From Fluviicola sp. (GTDB lineage: Bacteria > Bacteroidota > Bacteroidia > Flavobacteriales_D > Crocinitomicaceae): a stretch of 51,775 bases of DNA. The stretch covers positions 1 through 51,775 of the forward strand of contig JADLGD010000062.1 in assembly GCA_020849495.1 (NCBI GenBank), given 5' to 3'. A program made the position numbers and the translations under genes. Shown one piece after another: positions 24,623 through 34,304 of the stretch (position 1 is the stretch's first letter; each line of letters opens with the position of its first letter). The notes under the pieces were generated by a model. That model made no database searches. It saw only the letters and a program-made list of their open reading frames with translations, and was not told the DNA's origin.

Positions 24623-26640
24623 TTCTTTTTAGCTTGTAGTTCAAATAATTCATCACGTAAGCGAGCCGCTTCAATAAAATCAAGTGCCTTGGCAGCTTTT
24701 TCCATTGCTTTGCGTTTCTCTACGATTGCTTTTTCCAATTCTTCCTCCGTGTAATACTTGGCTTGTGGTTCAGCTGCAATAAAAGATTCGTATTGAGAAT
24801 ATTCTGCTTGTTGTGCACGTAATTGCGGATCGCCATCTGCCACTTTCGTGGATTGTAGTATTTTATCTTTCGATTTGTTCAATGCGGTTGGAACCATGCC
24901 GTGTGCTTCGTTGTATTCAATTTGCATTTTCCGACGGCGTTCGGTTTCTGAGATGGTGCGTGCCATCGAATCGGTCATTTTATCAGCATACATGATGACC
25001 AAACCATTCACATTTCGAGCTGCTCTACCAACAGTTTGTACCAAAGAACGTTCGTTTCTCAAAAAGCCTTCTTTGTCGGCATCAATGATTGCAACTAATG
25101 AAACTTCGGGCAAATCCAAACCTTCACGCAACAAGTTTACACCAATCAACACATCAAAATCACCTAAACGCAATTGACGTAAAATTTCAACGCGTTCAAT
25201 GGTATCGATGTCGGAATGAATGTAACGACAAGCGATATTCATTTTGTCCAAATACTTTTGCAACTCTTCCGCCATGCGTTTGGTCAAAGTGGTCACCAAC
25301 GTGCGTTCATCTCGTTCAATACGCAAATGGATTTCTTCGATCAAATCATCGATCTGATTTTTACTTGGTCTAACTTCAATTATAGGATCCAACAAACCAG
25401 TAGGACGAATCAATTGTTCCACCACCACTCCTTCACTTTGTTGCAATTCATAATCTGCAGGAGTAGCCGAAACATAGATGATTTGTTTGACTAGTTGCTC
25501 AAATTCTTCAAACTTCAAAGGGCGATTGTCCATTGCAGCTTGCAAGCGAAAACCGTATTCCACCAAATTGATTTTACGAGCGCGATCTCCACCATACATT
25601 GCACGTATTTGCGGAACCGTTACATGACTTTCATCGATGATCATCAAGAAATCTTCAGGGAAATAATCCAACAAACAGAATGGTCGTGTACCCGGCTCAC
25701 GTTGATCAAAATATCGGGAATAATTTTCAATTCCTGAGCAATAGCCCAATTCGCGCATCATTTCTAAGTCGTAATTGGTCCGCTCTTCCAAGCGTTTTGC
25801 TTCCAGTACTTTCTTTTCGCGTTTGAAATTTTCCACTTGAACCATCATATCCTCGCCAATTTGGTCAATGGCACGACGGGTAGTTTCTGGACTGGAAACG
25901 AAAATGTTAGCTGGATAAATATTGATGTCTTGAAAACGATCGATTTCGTTGTTTGTTTCTGGGTCAATGGCTCTGATTTGCTCAATTTCATCACCCCAAA
26001 ATTCAATGCGTAAAGCGTAATCGGTGTAAGCTAGATGAATATCAATCGTATCACCTTTCACCCGAAAAGTTCCTCTTTTGAATTCCGCTTCCGTTCGGGA
26101 ATACAAGTTTTCCACCAATCGAAGTAAGAATTTATTACGAGAAATGTTTTGTCCTACCTGTAACTGAATGATGGAATTGGCAAATTCATTCGGGTTACCA
26201 ATACCGTAAATACAAGAAACGGACGAGACTACAATGACATCTTTTCGACCTGAAAGTAGAGCAGAAGTAGCAGAAAGTCGCAGTTTTTCTATTTCGTCAT
26301 TGATGGCAAGATCCTTTTCAATAAAAGTATCCGTAGTAGGTAAGTAGGCTTCTGGTTGGTAATAATCGTAATAACTTACGAAGTACTCCACTGCGTTTTC
26401 AGGAAAAAACTGTTTGAATTCACCGTACAACTGAGCAGCAAGTGTTTTGTTGTGTGAAAGGATCAAGGTCGGTCTCCCTGTTTCTTGAATCACATTTGCC
26501 ATGGTAAAAGTCTTTCCACTTCCAGTTACACCCAATAAGGTTTGTGCATGGATGTTATCATTGACACCTTCCACCAATTGTTTGATTGCGGTAGGTTGAT
26601 CACCAGTTGGTTCGAAATCGGAAACGAGTTGAAAGTCCAT
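24619..26640 (-). CDS. uvrB: Excinuclease ABC subunit B
   Basis: Damage-verifying helicase-like subunit of nucleotide excision repair. Walker A is LLGVTGSGKTFTM (near residue 35), the beta-hairpin that probes the helix contains YYDYYQPEAYLPTTDTFIEKD (near 90), DEAD-like motif IIDESHVT near 337, motif VI QTVGRAARN near 540, and the C-terminal UVR motif for UvrC (KAIVEKRKAMEKAAKALDF and on). The length is 673 residues, normal. The ATG at 26640 is preferred over the frame extension to 26655: an exact TAnnTTTG lies 3 bases upstream of the ATG, so the mRNA looks leaderless. It leads an operon with the lipoprotein and DUF3817 genes. Confidence 0.97.
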   Translation of the reverse strand: MDFQLVSDFEPTGDQPTAIKQLVEGVNDNIHAQTLLGVTGSGKTFTMANVIQETGRPTLILSHNKTLAAQLYGEFKQFFPENAVEYFVSYYDYYQPEAYLPTTDTFIEKDLAINDEIEKLRLSATSALLSGRKDVIVVSSVSCIYGIGNPNEFANSIIQLQVGQNISRNKFLLRLVENLYSRTEAEFKRGTFRVKGDTIDIHLAYTDYALRIEFWGDEIEQIRAIDPETNNEIDRFQDINIYPANIFVSSPETTRRAIDQIGEDMMVQVENFKREKKVLEAKRLEERTNYDLEMMRELGYCSGIENYSRYFDQREPGTRPFCLLDYFPEDFLMIIDESHVTVPQIRAMYGGDRARKINLVEYGFRLQAAMDNRPLKFEEFEQLVKQIIYVSATPADYELQQSEGVVVEQLIRPTGLLDPIIEVRPSKNQIDDLIEEIHLRIERDERTLVTTLTKRMAEELQKYLDKMNIACRYIHSDIDTIERVEILRQLRLGDFDVLIGVNLLREGLDLPEVSLVAIIDADKEGFLRNERSLVQTVGRAARNVNGLVIMYADKMTDSMARTISETERRRKMQIEYNEAHGMVPTALNKSKDKILQSTKVADGDPQLRAQQAEYSQYESFIAAEPQAKYYTEEELEKAIVEKRKAMEKAAKALDFIEAARLRDELFELQAKKK

Positions 26641-26643
26641 GTT

Positions 26644-26651
26644 CAAAAATA
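26644..26651 (-). promoter_or_regulatory. Predicted -7 promoter element abutting the uvrB start
   Basis: The minus strand reads TATTTTTG, exact consensus, separated from the ATG by AAC only. Transcription should begin at or next to the start codon. Confidence 0.5.
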
Positions 26652-26798
26652 CCACTTTTTGTTCAGGAAAGGATTTGTCTGTAAACTAAATACCACTAAA
26701 AAAGTCAAAAAAACAACAATTCACAAAGTGAAAGACACCATTAACAAAAATCACATCAATAGGTGATTAAAATCACTTTTTTGAACAGTTTAAAGGTC

Positions 26799-26806
26799 TA
26801 GCTTTG
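26799..26806 (+). promoter_or_regulatory. Predicted -7 promoter element for the T9SS cargo gene at 26832
   Basis: TAGCTTTG, exact consensus, 25 bases before the ATG. A TTG at 26781-26783 is 15 bases upstream of it, closer than the usual -33 spacing. Confidence 0.5.
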
Positions 26807-26831
26807 CAGTATATTTTTAAACACATTCACT

Positions 26832-28391
26832 ATGAAAAAACTTTTTACTTTAATGACCTTTAGTTGTTTGTTGGTAGCAGCAAAGGCTCAATTTGGAGCT
26901 GACGTTTACTACAATACAAATGCAAATAATCATGTTAACACGGAAGTCTCAACTGCATTCAATGGTTGGATTTACACAGCAACATCAGTTGAAGATCCTG
27001 TTGCTAATAAAGGTGGAATCGAAATCCGTAAATCAATTGATGGTGGTTTAACTTGGGAAGCTGTTGACTTTTACTTCTCAACTGGTATTAGGTACCCAAC
27101 TCACGATATTGTCGTTACGGGAACCGATTCAGCATCTTTGAAATTGCATTTAGTAGGTGTAAATTACAATGTTGGATCTGATTCTTATACTTTGTTTATT
27201 GATACTTATAATGGAGTATCAGGAGCGTTTAGTGGTTCAACTTACAATCTGAACAAAGGGACCAATAAAGTCTATGATGTTGAAATTTCATCGGATTATA
27301 AAAATCCTGCTGTAGGTTCTTCACCTTATGCTGTTGGTGTCTTGTACTCTAGTTATACTTCATCAATGGATTCAATTAATTCCATTGTTTCTATGGATGG
27401 TGGAGCAACTTATACAAACAGACAAGTTGTAGCTACTACAGGTGGGTATTTTAGAAATGTCAGTTTGGATTATGGACGTAGTACTTCTGCTAGCAATGGT
27501 CGCTTTTTTGCTGCATGGGAACGTTTGAGTTCATCTACAAATAGAACTGGAAATATTTACACTTCACGCAATACATCAACAGTCGATGGCAGTTGGATTA
27601 CTCCAGAAAACTTAGATTCACTCAGTTCAACAATGGCTAATTTATGTCGAAATCCACGAATTGCAGTTCAACAAAGTTTGGTAGATAATGATAGCGGTTC
27701 AGTAACAGCTATCGTTACACTTGATAGAGATTATTTGGGTGATGGATCCGATTATGACATGCTTGGTTTTTATAACAATAGAGCGCATTTTACGAACTTC
27801 TGGTATCGCTTTGATGTAGTCAATTCTAGTGAAAATGACATGTATTCGGATGTCGTATATGAAGATGTGAACCAGCAATTTCATTTGGCATTTTTAGATT
27901 CGACGAATCATCAGTTGAAGTATTTGACGAATACCATGCAGTTCTCAGACCCAAGTACTTGGACGAGTGTGTATACTGGAATCAATGATACCTTATCAAT
28001 GACTCAAAGTCCAAAAACACGCATAGCATTTAGACCGGTGATCAATGAATTAGCTGTGACTTGGATCGATACAAAAACGGATGGACGTGGAATTGCAAAA
28101 ATTGATGTGGAGAACTTTGCATTCATTGGTTTGGCTGAATTGAATCAATCAGATTTGAGCTTATTTCCAAATCCAGTTAGTGAAATGATGACTATTCGTT
28201 TGGATGAAGCTTTGGTAAATGCAGCTGCGAACTACCGTATTGTTGATATAAATGGTCGACTTGTTGAAAGTGGGACTTTTGATCAAAATGCACAAATAGG
28301 AATCAATGTTTCTGCGTATACCAATGGAGTTTACTTGTTTGAAGTAACAACAGATTTGGGTAAAATCACGAAACGCTTTGTGAAAAAATAA
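26832..28391 (+). CDS. Secreted T9SS cargo protein with sialidase-like Asp-boxes
   Basis: 519 residues. The signal peptide spans 1-19 (ending VAAKAQ). The body looks like a beta-propeller with Asp-box motifs SIDGGLTWE (about 68-76) and SMDGGATY (about 187-194), as in BNR/sialidase-type repeats. I do not see the arginine triad needed to call a sialidase, so catalysis is not claimed. The C-terminal ~80 residues form a type A sorting domain (LFPNPVSEMM ... NGVYLFEVTT ... KRFVKK). It is presumably exported by the T9SS and shed or surface-attached. It has its own promoter and a strong terminator, so it is monocistronic. Confidence 0.85.
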   Translation: MKKLFTLMTFSCLLVAAKAQFGADVYYNTNANNHVNTEVSTAFNGWIYTATSVEDPVANKGGIEIRKSIDGGLTWEAVDFYFSTGIRYPTHDIVVTGTDSASLKLHLVGVNYNVGSDSYTLFIDTYNGVSGAFSGSTYNLNKGTNKVYDVEISSDYKNPAVGSSPYAVGVLYSSYTSSMDSINSIVSMDGGATYTNRQVVATTGGYFRNVSLDYGRSTSASNGRFFAAWERLSSSTNRTGNIYTSRNTSTVDGSWITPENLDSLSSTMANLCRNPRIAVQQSLVDNDSGSVTAIVTLDRDYLGDGSDYDMLGFYNNRAHFTNFWYRFDVVNSSENDMYSDVVYEDVNQQFHLAFLDSTNHQLKYLTNTMQFSDPSTWTSVYTGINDTLSMTQSPKTRIAFRPVINELAVTWIDTKTDGRGIAKIDVENFAFIGLAELNQSDLSLFPNPVSEMMTIRLDEALVNAAANYRIVDINGRLVESGTFDQNAQIGINVSAYTNGVYLFEVTTDLGKITKRFVKK

Positions 28392-28408
28392 AAGCACCTA
28401 AAACTTTG

Positions 28409-28440
28409 AAAGGCGGTCTTGAGTAATTAAGACCGCCTTT
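28409..28440 (+). terminator. Strong hairpin terminator after the T9SS cargo gene
   Basis: AAAGGCGGTCTT (28409-28420) pairs perfectly with AAGACCGCCTTT (28429-28440); 8-base loop, then further T residues. Confidence 0.92.
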
Positions 28441-28461
28441 TTTTTGATTCAAATTTAAAAG

Positions 28462-28469
28462 TATCTTTG
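28462..28469 (+). promoter_or_regulatory. Predicted -7 promoter element for the TerC-family gene
   Basis: TATCTTTG, exact consensus, 20 bases before the ATG; TTG at 28444-28446 is 15 bases upstream, inside the T tract of the preceding terminator. Confidence 0.55.
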
Positions 28470-28489
28470 CGCCAAATTATTCCAATACC

Positions 28490-29248
28490 ATGGTAGAACA
28501 ATTCAATCAATTTATCGAACTGATTACATCCAATCCCTTGAATGCTGTTTTCTTAATTTTAGGAATTCTGTTATTGGAAATCATTTTATCGTTTGATAAT
28601 GCTGCTGTTTTGGCTACAATGGTGAAAGATTTACCAAAAGAACAGCAAGCGAAAGCTTTGAAATATGGAATCCTTGGAGCTTACTTGTTTCGAGGAATTG
28701 CTTTGATTTTAGTGGAATCAATCATGTCTATTTGGTGGTTGAAACCCATTGGTGGAGCGTATTTATTGTTCATGGCCATCAAGCATTTTACGGCTAGAAA
28801 CATTCAAGAAGAAATAGATGATGAGGTTGAAGAAACCAAGAAAAGTTTTCTTTACCGCTATACTGTTGGAGTTTTAGGAGTTTTTTGGTCCACTGTTTTA
28901 GCCGTAGAATTCATGGATATTGTATTTTCCATTGACAACATTTTTGCAGTGGTGGCTTATTCAGACAACATCATTTTGATTTGTATAGGAGTATTTACAG
29001 GGATTTTAGCAATGCGTTATGTCGCTAAATACTTTGTCATTTTGATGGAGAAATTCCCCTTCTTGGAAAAATCAGCATTCTTAGTGATCGGAATCCTTGG
29101 TATCAAATTGTGTTTATCCTTGCTTGTTCACTTTGTCCCAAGTACAAAATGGATTGAATCAGAAGAATTTGACATGTACGTTTCTGGTTTAACGCTTGCC
29201 ATTTTCATTGTTCCAATTCTATGGAAAAAGTTTATTTCTAAAGATTAA
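28490..29248 (+). CDS. TerC/Alx-family integral membrane protein
   Basis: 252 residues with about seven membrane helices. TerC signature acidic motifs are LEIILSFDNAAVLATM (near 29) and its repeat AVEFMDIVFSIDNIFAV (near 138), each with an in-membrane Asp-Asn pair, and GILGIKL near the C-terminus. The family includes Mn2+ exporters (Alx, MeeF/MeeY) and proteins thought to metallate exported enzymes; the older tellurite label is not supported here because no other ter genes are present. The stop overlaps that of the convergent PorP/SprF gene by 3 bases. Confidence 0.92.
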   Translation: MVEQFNQFIELITSNPLNAVFLILGILLLEIILSFDNAAVLATMVKDLPKEQQAKALKYGILGAYLFRGIALILVESIMSIWWLKPIGGAYLLFMAIKHFTARNIQEEIDDEVEETKKSFLYRYTVGVLGVFWSTVLAVEFMDIVFSIDNIFAVVAYSDNIILICIGVFTGILAMRYVAKYFVILMEKFPFLEKSAFLVIGILGIKLCLSLLVHFVPSTKWIESEEFDMYVSGLTLAIFIVPILWKKFISKD

Positions 29249-30192
29249 CCCTTTATTCTCGGTTTCTTTCTGAAACGTCCTCCTTTGCGAATGGTGTATT
29301 TTCTCACGTGAAATGGATTCACACTAATAGAACGTGCGTAATTGATCATGATTTCATGACTGGATGTCAAACGTTCATGGCCTGTGAAATTAGACGATTC
29401 GTATGAGTATATAATACGCAATCCATCATCTAAAAATACACCAACACTTGCACCAACAGTATTGTCTGATTTATAGCTACCGCCCATCCATAACCATTGA
29501 CCAAATAAGAAATGGCCATCAAAAGATAAATTGATGTTTGATCCAGGAACACCTTTCGCTAAAATAGTAGGGTAGAAGATAAATCCATCATTAGCCATAC
29601 GGAATTTGTAACCAATATTAGCGTATAAATGATTGTCTTTGGTGTCGTAAATCAAGTTCTTTTTACCTAATTGATTATCAAAAATAGAAGGTAAAGCAAC
29701 CCCAAAATCAAAATTCTTGGATTGAACAGATAAACCAAATCCCATGTTGAAACCAGCGGTACTCAATTGAGTAACGGTAGGATCAAAATTTTCAAAATAA
29801 ACGTAATTATTGACAATACTTCTTTGTTGAAAACCTAGTTTGATTCCCATCCCGATTGACGTGTTTTTATTCAACCATGCATTGTAGGTGTAATTCGCTC
29901 CAACATCGATGTGATTGATATTATTGGTGTAATCATCCAAAGCCACTAAACCAACACCGTGGTTTTTTGAAAAACGATAATGTCCATTCGTACTGATTGT
30001 TAAAGGAGCTGCTCCCAAAGACATCCATTGTTTACGAAAGTTCACAGTACCTCCATAACGCGTATTCACATCAATGTAACCAGGATTCATCAACGATTGG
30101 TTCAACATGTACAAACTAGAACCTCCGCGTAATTGTGACAAACTAGTGAATGAAAGTGCTAAAAAACAACTGAATAATAGGCTTTTTCTCAT
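29245..30192 (-). CDS. PorP/SprF-family type IX secretion membrane protein
   Basis: 315-residue outer-membrane barrel with a signal peptide (about 1-19, SLSQLRGG). The PorP/SprF N-terminal block is clear: SLYMLNQSLMNPGYID, GGTVNFRKQW and GLVALDD. The family has many paralogues in Flavobacteriales. SprF itself is needed for secretion and anchoring of the adhesin SprB, and paralogues usually partner the type B cargo encoded next to them. Here the upstream gene, overlapping by 4 bases, encodes a tiny protein with exactly such a C-terminal domain. The basic C-terminus (KGGRFRKKPRIKG) is a notable addition. Confidence 0.92.
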   Translation of the reverse strand: MRKSLLFSCFLALSFTSLSQLRGGSSLYMLNQSLMNPGYIDVNTRYGGTVNFRKQWMSLGAAPLTISTNGHYRFSKNHGVGLVALDDYTNNINHIDVGANYTYNAWLNKNTSIGMGIKLGFQQRSIVNNYVYFENFDPTVTQLSTAGFNMGFGLSVQSKNFDFGVALPSIFDNQLGKKNLIYDTKDNHLYANIGYKFRMANDGFIFYPTILAKGVPGSNINLSFDGHFLFGQWLWMGGSYKSDNTVGASVGVFLDDGLRIIYSYESSNFTGHERLTSSHEIMINYARSISVNPFHVRKYTIRKGGRFRKKPRIKG

Positions 30193-30611
30193 CGTTTCAA
30201 GGTTATAGTTCCGTTAACTTTAGATCCTTTTCCATCATAAAACTCAAAGAAATAGACACCATCGGTGCATTTTTTATCCATGATTGCATTTGAAGAATTC
30301 GTTGTTCCGTCCCAATCATTTAAATATGGTTCAGCTTGATACACCAATTCACCCCAACGGTTGAATATTTTAATACTGTTCCCCGGCCAGTTTTCGACAT
30401 TTAAAATGGTGTATTTGTCATTGTACCCATCAAAATTGGGTGAAAAATAATTCGCGAAAATCATGTCGTTCAATTTCAAAGTGTCACCTAAAGGTTTTAG
30501 GGTGTTTGAAGTCGAACACGTTGTTGTTGAATGAGTTGTTTGTTCTGTTTGAGCAAAACGAAAACCTGTCAATAAGGTAATGAATAATAAAGATGCGATC
30601 AATTGATACAT
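30189..30611 (-). CDS. Minimal type B T9SS sorting-domain protein (gliding-motility C-terminal domain)
   Basis: 140 residues: signal peptide (about 1-20, ending FRFAQT), a Thr/Ser-rich linker of ~30, then a complete gliding-motility-associated C-terminal domain (about 50-140) with NYFSPNFDGYNDKY, KIFNRWGELVYQ, WDGT and GVYFFEFYDG...ITLKR. Such type B domains normally follow long adhesins or enzymes; here there is almost no passenger. Its stop overlaps the PorP/SprF start by 4 bases, a canonical cargo/SprF pairing. It may be a small surface-attached protein, or the remnant of a larger cargo whose passenger was lost. No upstream remnant coding is visible in the 246-base gap. Confidence 0.88.
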   Translation of the reverse strand: MYQLIASLLFITLLTGFRFAQTEQTTHSTTTCSTSNTLKPLGDTLKLNDMIFANYFSPNFDGYNDKYTILNVENWPGNSIKIFNRWGELVYQAEPYLNDWDGTTNSSNAIMDKKCTDGVYFFEFYDGKGSKVNGTITLKR

Positions 30612-30857
30612 GCTATACAGTTTAAGCCGTGCAAATTTCAGTAAATAATTCTGCTTATTCTAACCATTCACTCAATAGTTTTACACAATAACATAAACAA
30701 ACAAGGGATCATTTATGATTGTTTGATGGTTATGGTGATGCATTTGATTAATAACTGTTTGCTTTAAATGTATAAACGAGCACTTTTTGAATGTGTTTTT
30801 TTCAATGCTTTCAGCTATATTTACGTGTTCTTAAATAGTTGAATTATAAGTTATATC

Positions 30858-33437
30858 ATGAAGAAATTATTATTGTTTTTCACACTGTTTTTTTGTTCGC
30901 ATGAATCTAATTCAGCAATCATATATGTTAACGTAAATGCTGTTGGATTGAACAATGGTTCAAGTTGGGTTAATGCATACAACGACCTTCAAACGGCGTT
31001 GAGCGTAGCTTTTGTGAATGATGATATTTGGGTTGCTGCTGGAACATACAAACCTACCGCGACAAGTTCTAGAGGCATTTCATTTGTAATGAAAAACGGG
31101 GTTGATTTGTATGGTGGATTCAACGGAACGGAAACTGCAATTAGTCAACGAAATATTGCGACAAATCCAACAATTCTATCTGGTGATATTGGTGCTTTAG
31201 GAAGCAATACAGATAATACGTATCGAGTGGTTAAAATTGAGAATTTGACTGCCCCTCTAACTTTTGATGGATTTCAAATTGTTTCAGGTTATAACGAAAA
31301 TGCCACTTCAAATGGTTCTGGAATGATGGTGGCAAATAATTCGTCTTTGATCCAAGTAAAAAACACAATTATTTACAATAACTATGCGAATACAAGCGGA
31401 GCAGGATTGTATGTTGAATCCTCAACTGTTGATTTCTATTTTACGGAGTTTTTGTATAATTCAACTTCTGTTTCAGGAACTGGAGGAGCTATTTACACAG
31501 ATCTTGGATCTCCATCCAATCTTCATTTTTACGATTCCAAATTTATAGGCAATTTTGCAAGGAATGGAGTAGTTGTTATGTTTCGTTCTTCAGGGGAATT
31601 TACTTTCGATCGTGTTTTAGTTACCAGTAATTCAACGAGTACATTACCCAGCGCTGTAAGCATCATGACATTTGAGTCACAAGCTGATTTATTAAGTATC
31701 AATAATTCATTGATCGCAGGAAATACCATTCATTCTTCTTCGGGAACAATTTTAGATTCAAACATTCCCAATGCGAATAGCGCATCTCTCACAAATGTGA
31801 CGATTTGTCACAATAAAAATACCTACGTTATTCCTTCTACAAGAGAACCCGTTTTTCATTCTGGATTGTTTGGTACGCAAATGAACATTAATAATTGCAT
31901 CATTTATGGTAATTCGCCTTCGGATTTAAATGCTCAAGTGAATGCTGGTTCTAATTTAATTTCCCATTCGATTATTGAAAACGGTTATTCAGGTGGAACA
32001 ACTATTAATACTTCGAATCCATTATTTGTGAATCCATCAACACTTGCTGCAGCTCCATTTGATGCTTCTTTGTTTGATTATTCGTTACAAAGTTTGTCAC
32101 CTGCAGTTAATTTTGGTAACAATACTTTTGCTTTACCTTTCAGTGTTGATTATGCAAATAATACGCGTATCCAACAAGGATTGGTCGATTGTGGTGCGAT
32201 TGAATCTCCTTTCTCAGATATAATTCCACCCCTTGCGAATTGTTCTGCGATTACCGTCCAATTAGACGCTTTTGGGATGGCTGTTATTGATTCTTCTGAT
32301 GTTGATAATGGAAGTTCAGATAATATTGGGATTGTGAATGCAACGATTTCTGAATCAACTTTTGATTGTTCAGATATTGGTACACAAACGCTAACATTCA
32401 TTGTTACTGATGCTGCAGGAAATGCGGATACTTGTTATGCGCAAGTTACAGTTTTGGATAATTTACCTCCAGTAATTGTTGCTCAAAATGGCGTGGTTTA
32501 TTTGGACGCTATGGGAAATGCGAGTGTAGATGTAAATGATTTAAATCTTACAACTTCAGATAATTGTGGTTTAGATACGCTATTCCTTTCTCAGTATAAC
32601 TTTGATTGTAGCGATGTGGGTAATAATTCTATTGTTTTTACTGCTATTGATATACATGGGAATAGTTCTAGTCAAACACTAACAGTGATGGTGATTGATA
32701 GTGTGCTGCCAACTGCTATTAGTCAAGATGCTACTGTTTATTTAGATGCAAATGGGAATGCAACTTTCAATTCCTCTCTTATTAATAATGGATCTTTTGA
32801 TGATTGCGGTATTGCTAGTTTGCAAGTAGCTCCGTCTTCGTTTAACTGCTCAACAATTGGTAATCAACAAGTAATACTAACGGCAACTGATTTTTACGGA
32901 AATGAGGATGCCGATACAGCTATTGTCACTGTTTTAGATACGATTTCACCGACAACGGTTGGTCAAGATATTACTGTCAATTTAGCGACAATGAATCCAT
33001 ACATTATCACAGCGAATGACTTGGATGTTGCCAGTGATGATAATTGCAGCTTCACCCAAACGATTGATGTGTCCACTTTTAATGCACCTGGTGTTTATGA
33101 TGTGGTATTGACTTCAACAGATGCTTCTGGAAATTCCAGTTCGGCAACTTATCAAGTGACGGTCATCCTTTCAACAATTGGTCTAGTGGAGGCTACTTCG
33201 AAAGAATTTACTGTTTCTCCTAATCCAACTTCAGGAAACTTATCAGTTCAATTCAATACCATACAGTCAACTATAAAGTTACGCTTGATGGATATGAGTG
33301 GTAAGGAGGTGTACACACAACAATTCATAGAATCTGACCAATTTGACTTCAGTTTTGAAGGTGTCTGTGGTTTTTACGTGTTGGAAATTGCTACAAACGA
33401 TGGAGCACAATATCAAATAAAAGTGGTGAAGGAATGA
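30858..33437 (+). CDS. Large secreted T9SS adhesin-like protein: beta-helix, HYR repeats, sorting domain
   Basis: 859 residues. Signal peptide about 1-19 (CSHESNSA). Residues 20-440 look like a right-handed parallel beta-helix (choice-of-anchor/pectate-lyase-like), with PTATSSRGISFVM, GVDLYGGFNGTE and repeated short Asn/Gly-rich coils. From about 450 to 775 there are four HYR/Ig-like repeats, each with ...DxxGNAxV..., SSDNCG and FDCSxxGxQxxxFTATDxxGN cores and a Cys pair. The last ~75 are a type A sorting domain (VSPNPTSGN ... GFYVLEIAT). Likely a surface adhesin or matrix protein; no catalytic residues were identified. A -7-like TATATTTA lies at 30816-30823. Confidence 0.85.
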   Translation: MKKLLLFFTLFFCSHESNSAIIYVNVNAVGLNNGSSWVNAYNDLQTALSVAFVNDDIWVAAGTYKPTATSSRGISFVMKNGVDLYGGFNGTETAISQRNIATNPTILSGDIGALGSNTDNTYRVVKIENLTAPLTFDGFQIVSGYNENATSNGSGMMVANNSSLIQVKNTIIYNNYANTSGAGLYVESSTVDFYFTEFLYNSTSVSGTGGAIYTDLGSPSNLHFYDSKFIGNFARNGVVVMFRSSGEFTFDRVLVTSNSTSTLPSAVSIMTFESQADLLSINNSLIAGNTIHSSSGTILDSNIPNANSASLTNVTICHNKNTYVIPSTREPVFHSGLFGTQMNINNCIIYGNSPSDLNAQVNAGSNLISHSIIENGYSGGTTINTSNPLFVNPSTLAAAPFDASLFDYSLQSLSPAVNFGNNTFALPFSVDYANNTRIQQGLVDCGAIESPFSDIIPPLANCSAITVQLDAFGMAVIDSSDVDNGSSDNIGIVNATISESTFDCSDIGTQTLTFIVTDAAGNADTCYAQVTVLDNLPPVIVAQNGVVYLDAMGNASVDVNDLNLTTSDNCGLDTLFLSQYNFDCSDVGNNSIVFTAIDIHGNSSSQTLTVMVIDSVLPTAISQDATVYLDANGNATFNSSLINNGSFDDCGIASLQVAPSSFNCSTIGNQQVILTATDFYGNEDADTAIVTVLDTISPTTVGQDITVNLATMNPYIITANDLDVASDDNCSFTQTIDVSTFNAPGVYDVVLTSTDASGNSSSATYQVTVILSTIGLVEATSKEFTVSPNPTSGNLSVQFNTIQSTIKLRLMDMSGKEVYTQQFIESDQFDFSFEGVCGFYVLEIATNDGAQYQIKVVKE

Positions 33438-33478
33438 TGAGTGCTAAGTTTTCTTCACACTCAAAACTAAACCAATAA

Positions 33479-34111
33479 TCAGTATCTATCAATAGCCCGA
33501 TTATCCAATATATTATAGTTGCTGAAAACCGACGTAAGTAACTGCTCAGTCAGAGGTGACTTCCTTAGTGCTTTATGAGGATTGGAACTGAGGTAATTAC
33601 TCATATAATGAAGTTCAACAATCAAAGACTCATTGTTCAATAAAAACTCAACAATAATAGAGGAATAATCGCGATCTTGATTTTTACTTTTTGCAAGTAA
33701 CTTGTGAGGAATACCCCCAGTACTTTTTAAAGAGATGATAGATTCATAAGGAATTACCCTTGGCTGTTCACCTTCTTTTGTTAACAAGATAAGTCCATCT
33801 TTTTCCCATGTAATGGTCCCGACAATAGAATACGCTTCGATTTTTCGATGAAGTATAGCTGCAGTAATTAAGTAGAGAAAGAGGGTTAGTATAAATCCTG
33901 TGAAAAGAATAGTATAAAGTAAATGTATTTTGAAAATTGCAGCGATAATAGCTCCTAAAAGCAAAAGTAAAACGAACCCCATTTTCTCTGATTTCTTTTT
34001 AATTATGTGACGAGTTTCAGGAGACATAACTGGATTAACAATCGCAGTTGTGTAGGTGATTTCTCCACCTTTTAATGCTTCCAAAGGGTCATATGGCTGA
34101 TAGGCACTCAT
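33479..34111 (-). CDS. Hypothetical two-helix membrane protein
   Basis: 210 residues, no family recognised. Two adjacent hydrophobic helices lie at about 45-66 and 70-92, followed by a soluble part with strands (IVGTITWEKDGLILLTKEGE, VIPYESIISLKSTGGI) that resembles a PH-like membrane-associated domain (inference). It is the last minus-strand gene before the convergent adhesin and lies in a patch with the four-helix-bundle gene and repeats, suggesting accessory DNA. No clear promoter element matches exactly. Confidence 0.6.
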   Translation of the reverse strand: MSAYQPYDPLEALKGGEITYTTAIVNPVMSPETRHIIKKKSEKMGFVLLLLLGAIIAAIFKIHLLYTILFTGFILTLFLYLITAAILHRKIEAYSIVGTITWEKDGLILLTKEGEQPRVIPYESIISLKSTGGIPHKLLAKSKNQDRDYSSIIVEFLLNNESLIVELHYMSNYLSSNPHKALRKSPLTEQLLTSVFSNYNILDNRAIDRY

Positions 34112-34304
34112 TTAAACGAATTAATTCTATAGTTTATAAAATTGTCTAATCATTCAACTTCTACAAAATAAGTAAAAGTAGTAATAAGATTATCTATTCA
34201 AGACAAGCATTCTTTCTGAGATTTAAAAAGAGTATTAACAACTAGCTTTCTTTGAAAATCCCGCTCTCACTTCTCTTTCTTGCTCTGAAAAGAATCGGGA
34301 TAGA

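Noticed and set aside
28490..29248. TerC gene as a tellurite-resistance determinant.
   Set aside because: No terZABDE neighbours; the family is now mostly linked to Mn2+ export.
32220..33170. Repeats in the adhesin gene as possible DNA repeats or a CRISPR-like array.
   Set aside because: Similarity is at protein level (HYR-type domains) with diverged DNA; there are no constant-length direct repeats and no cas genes.
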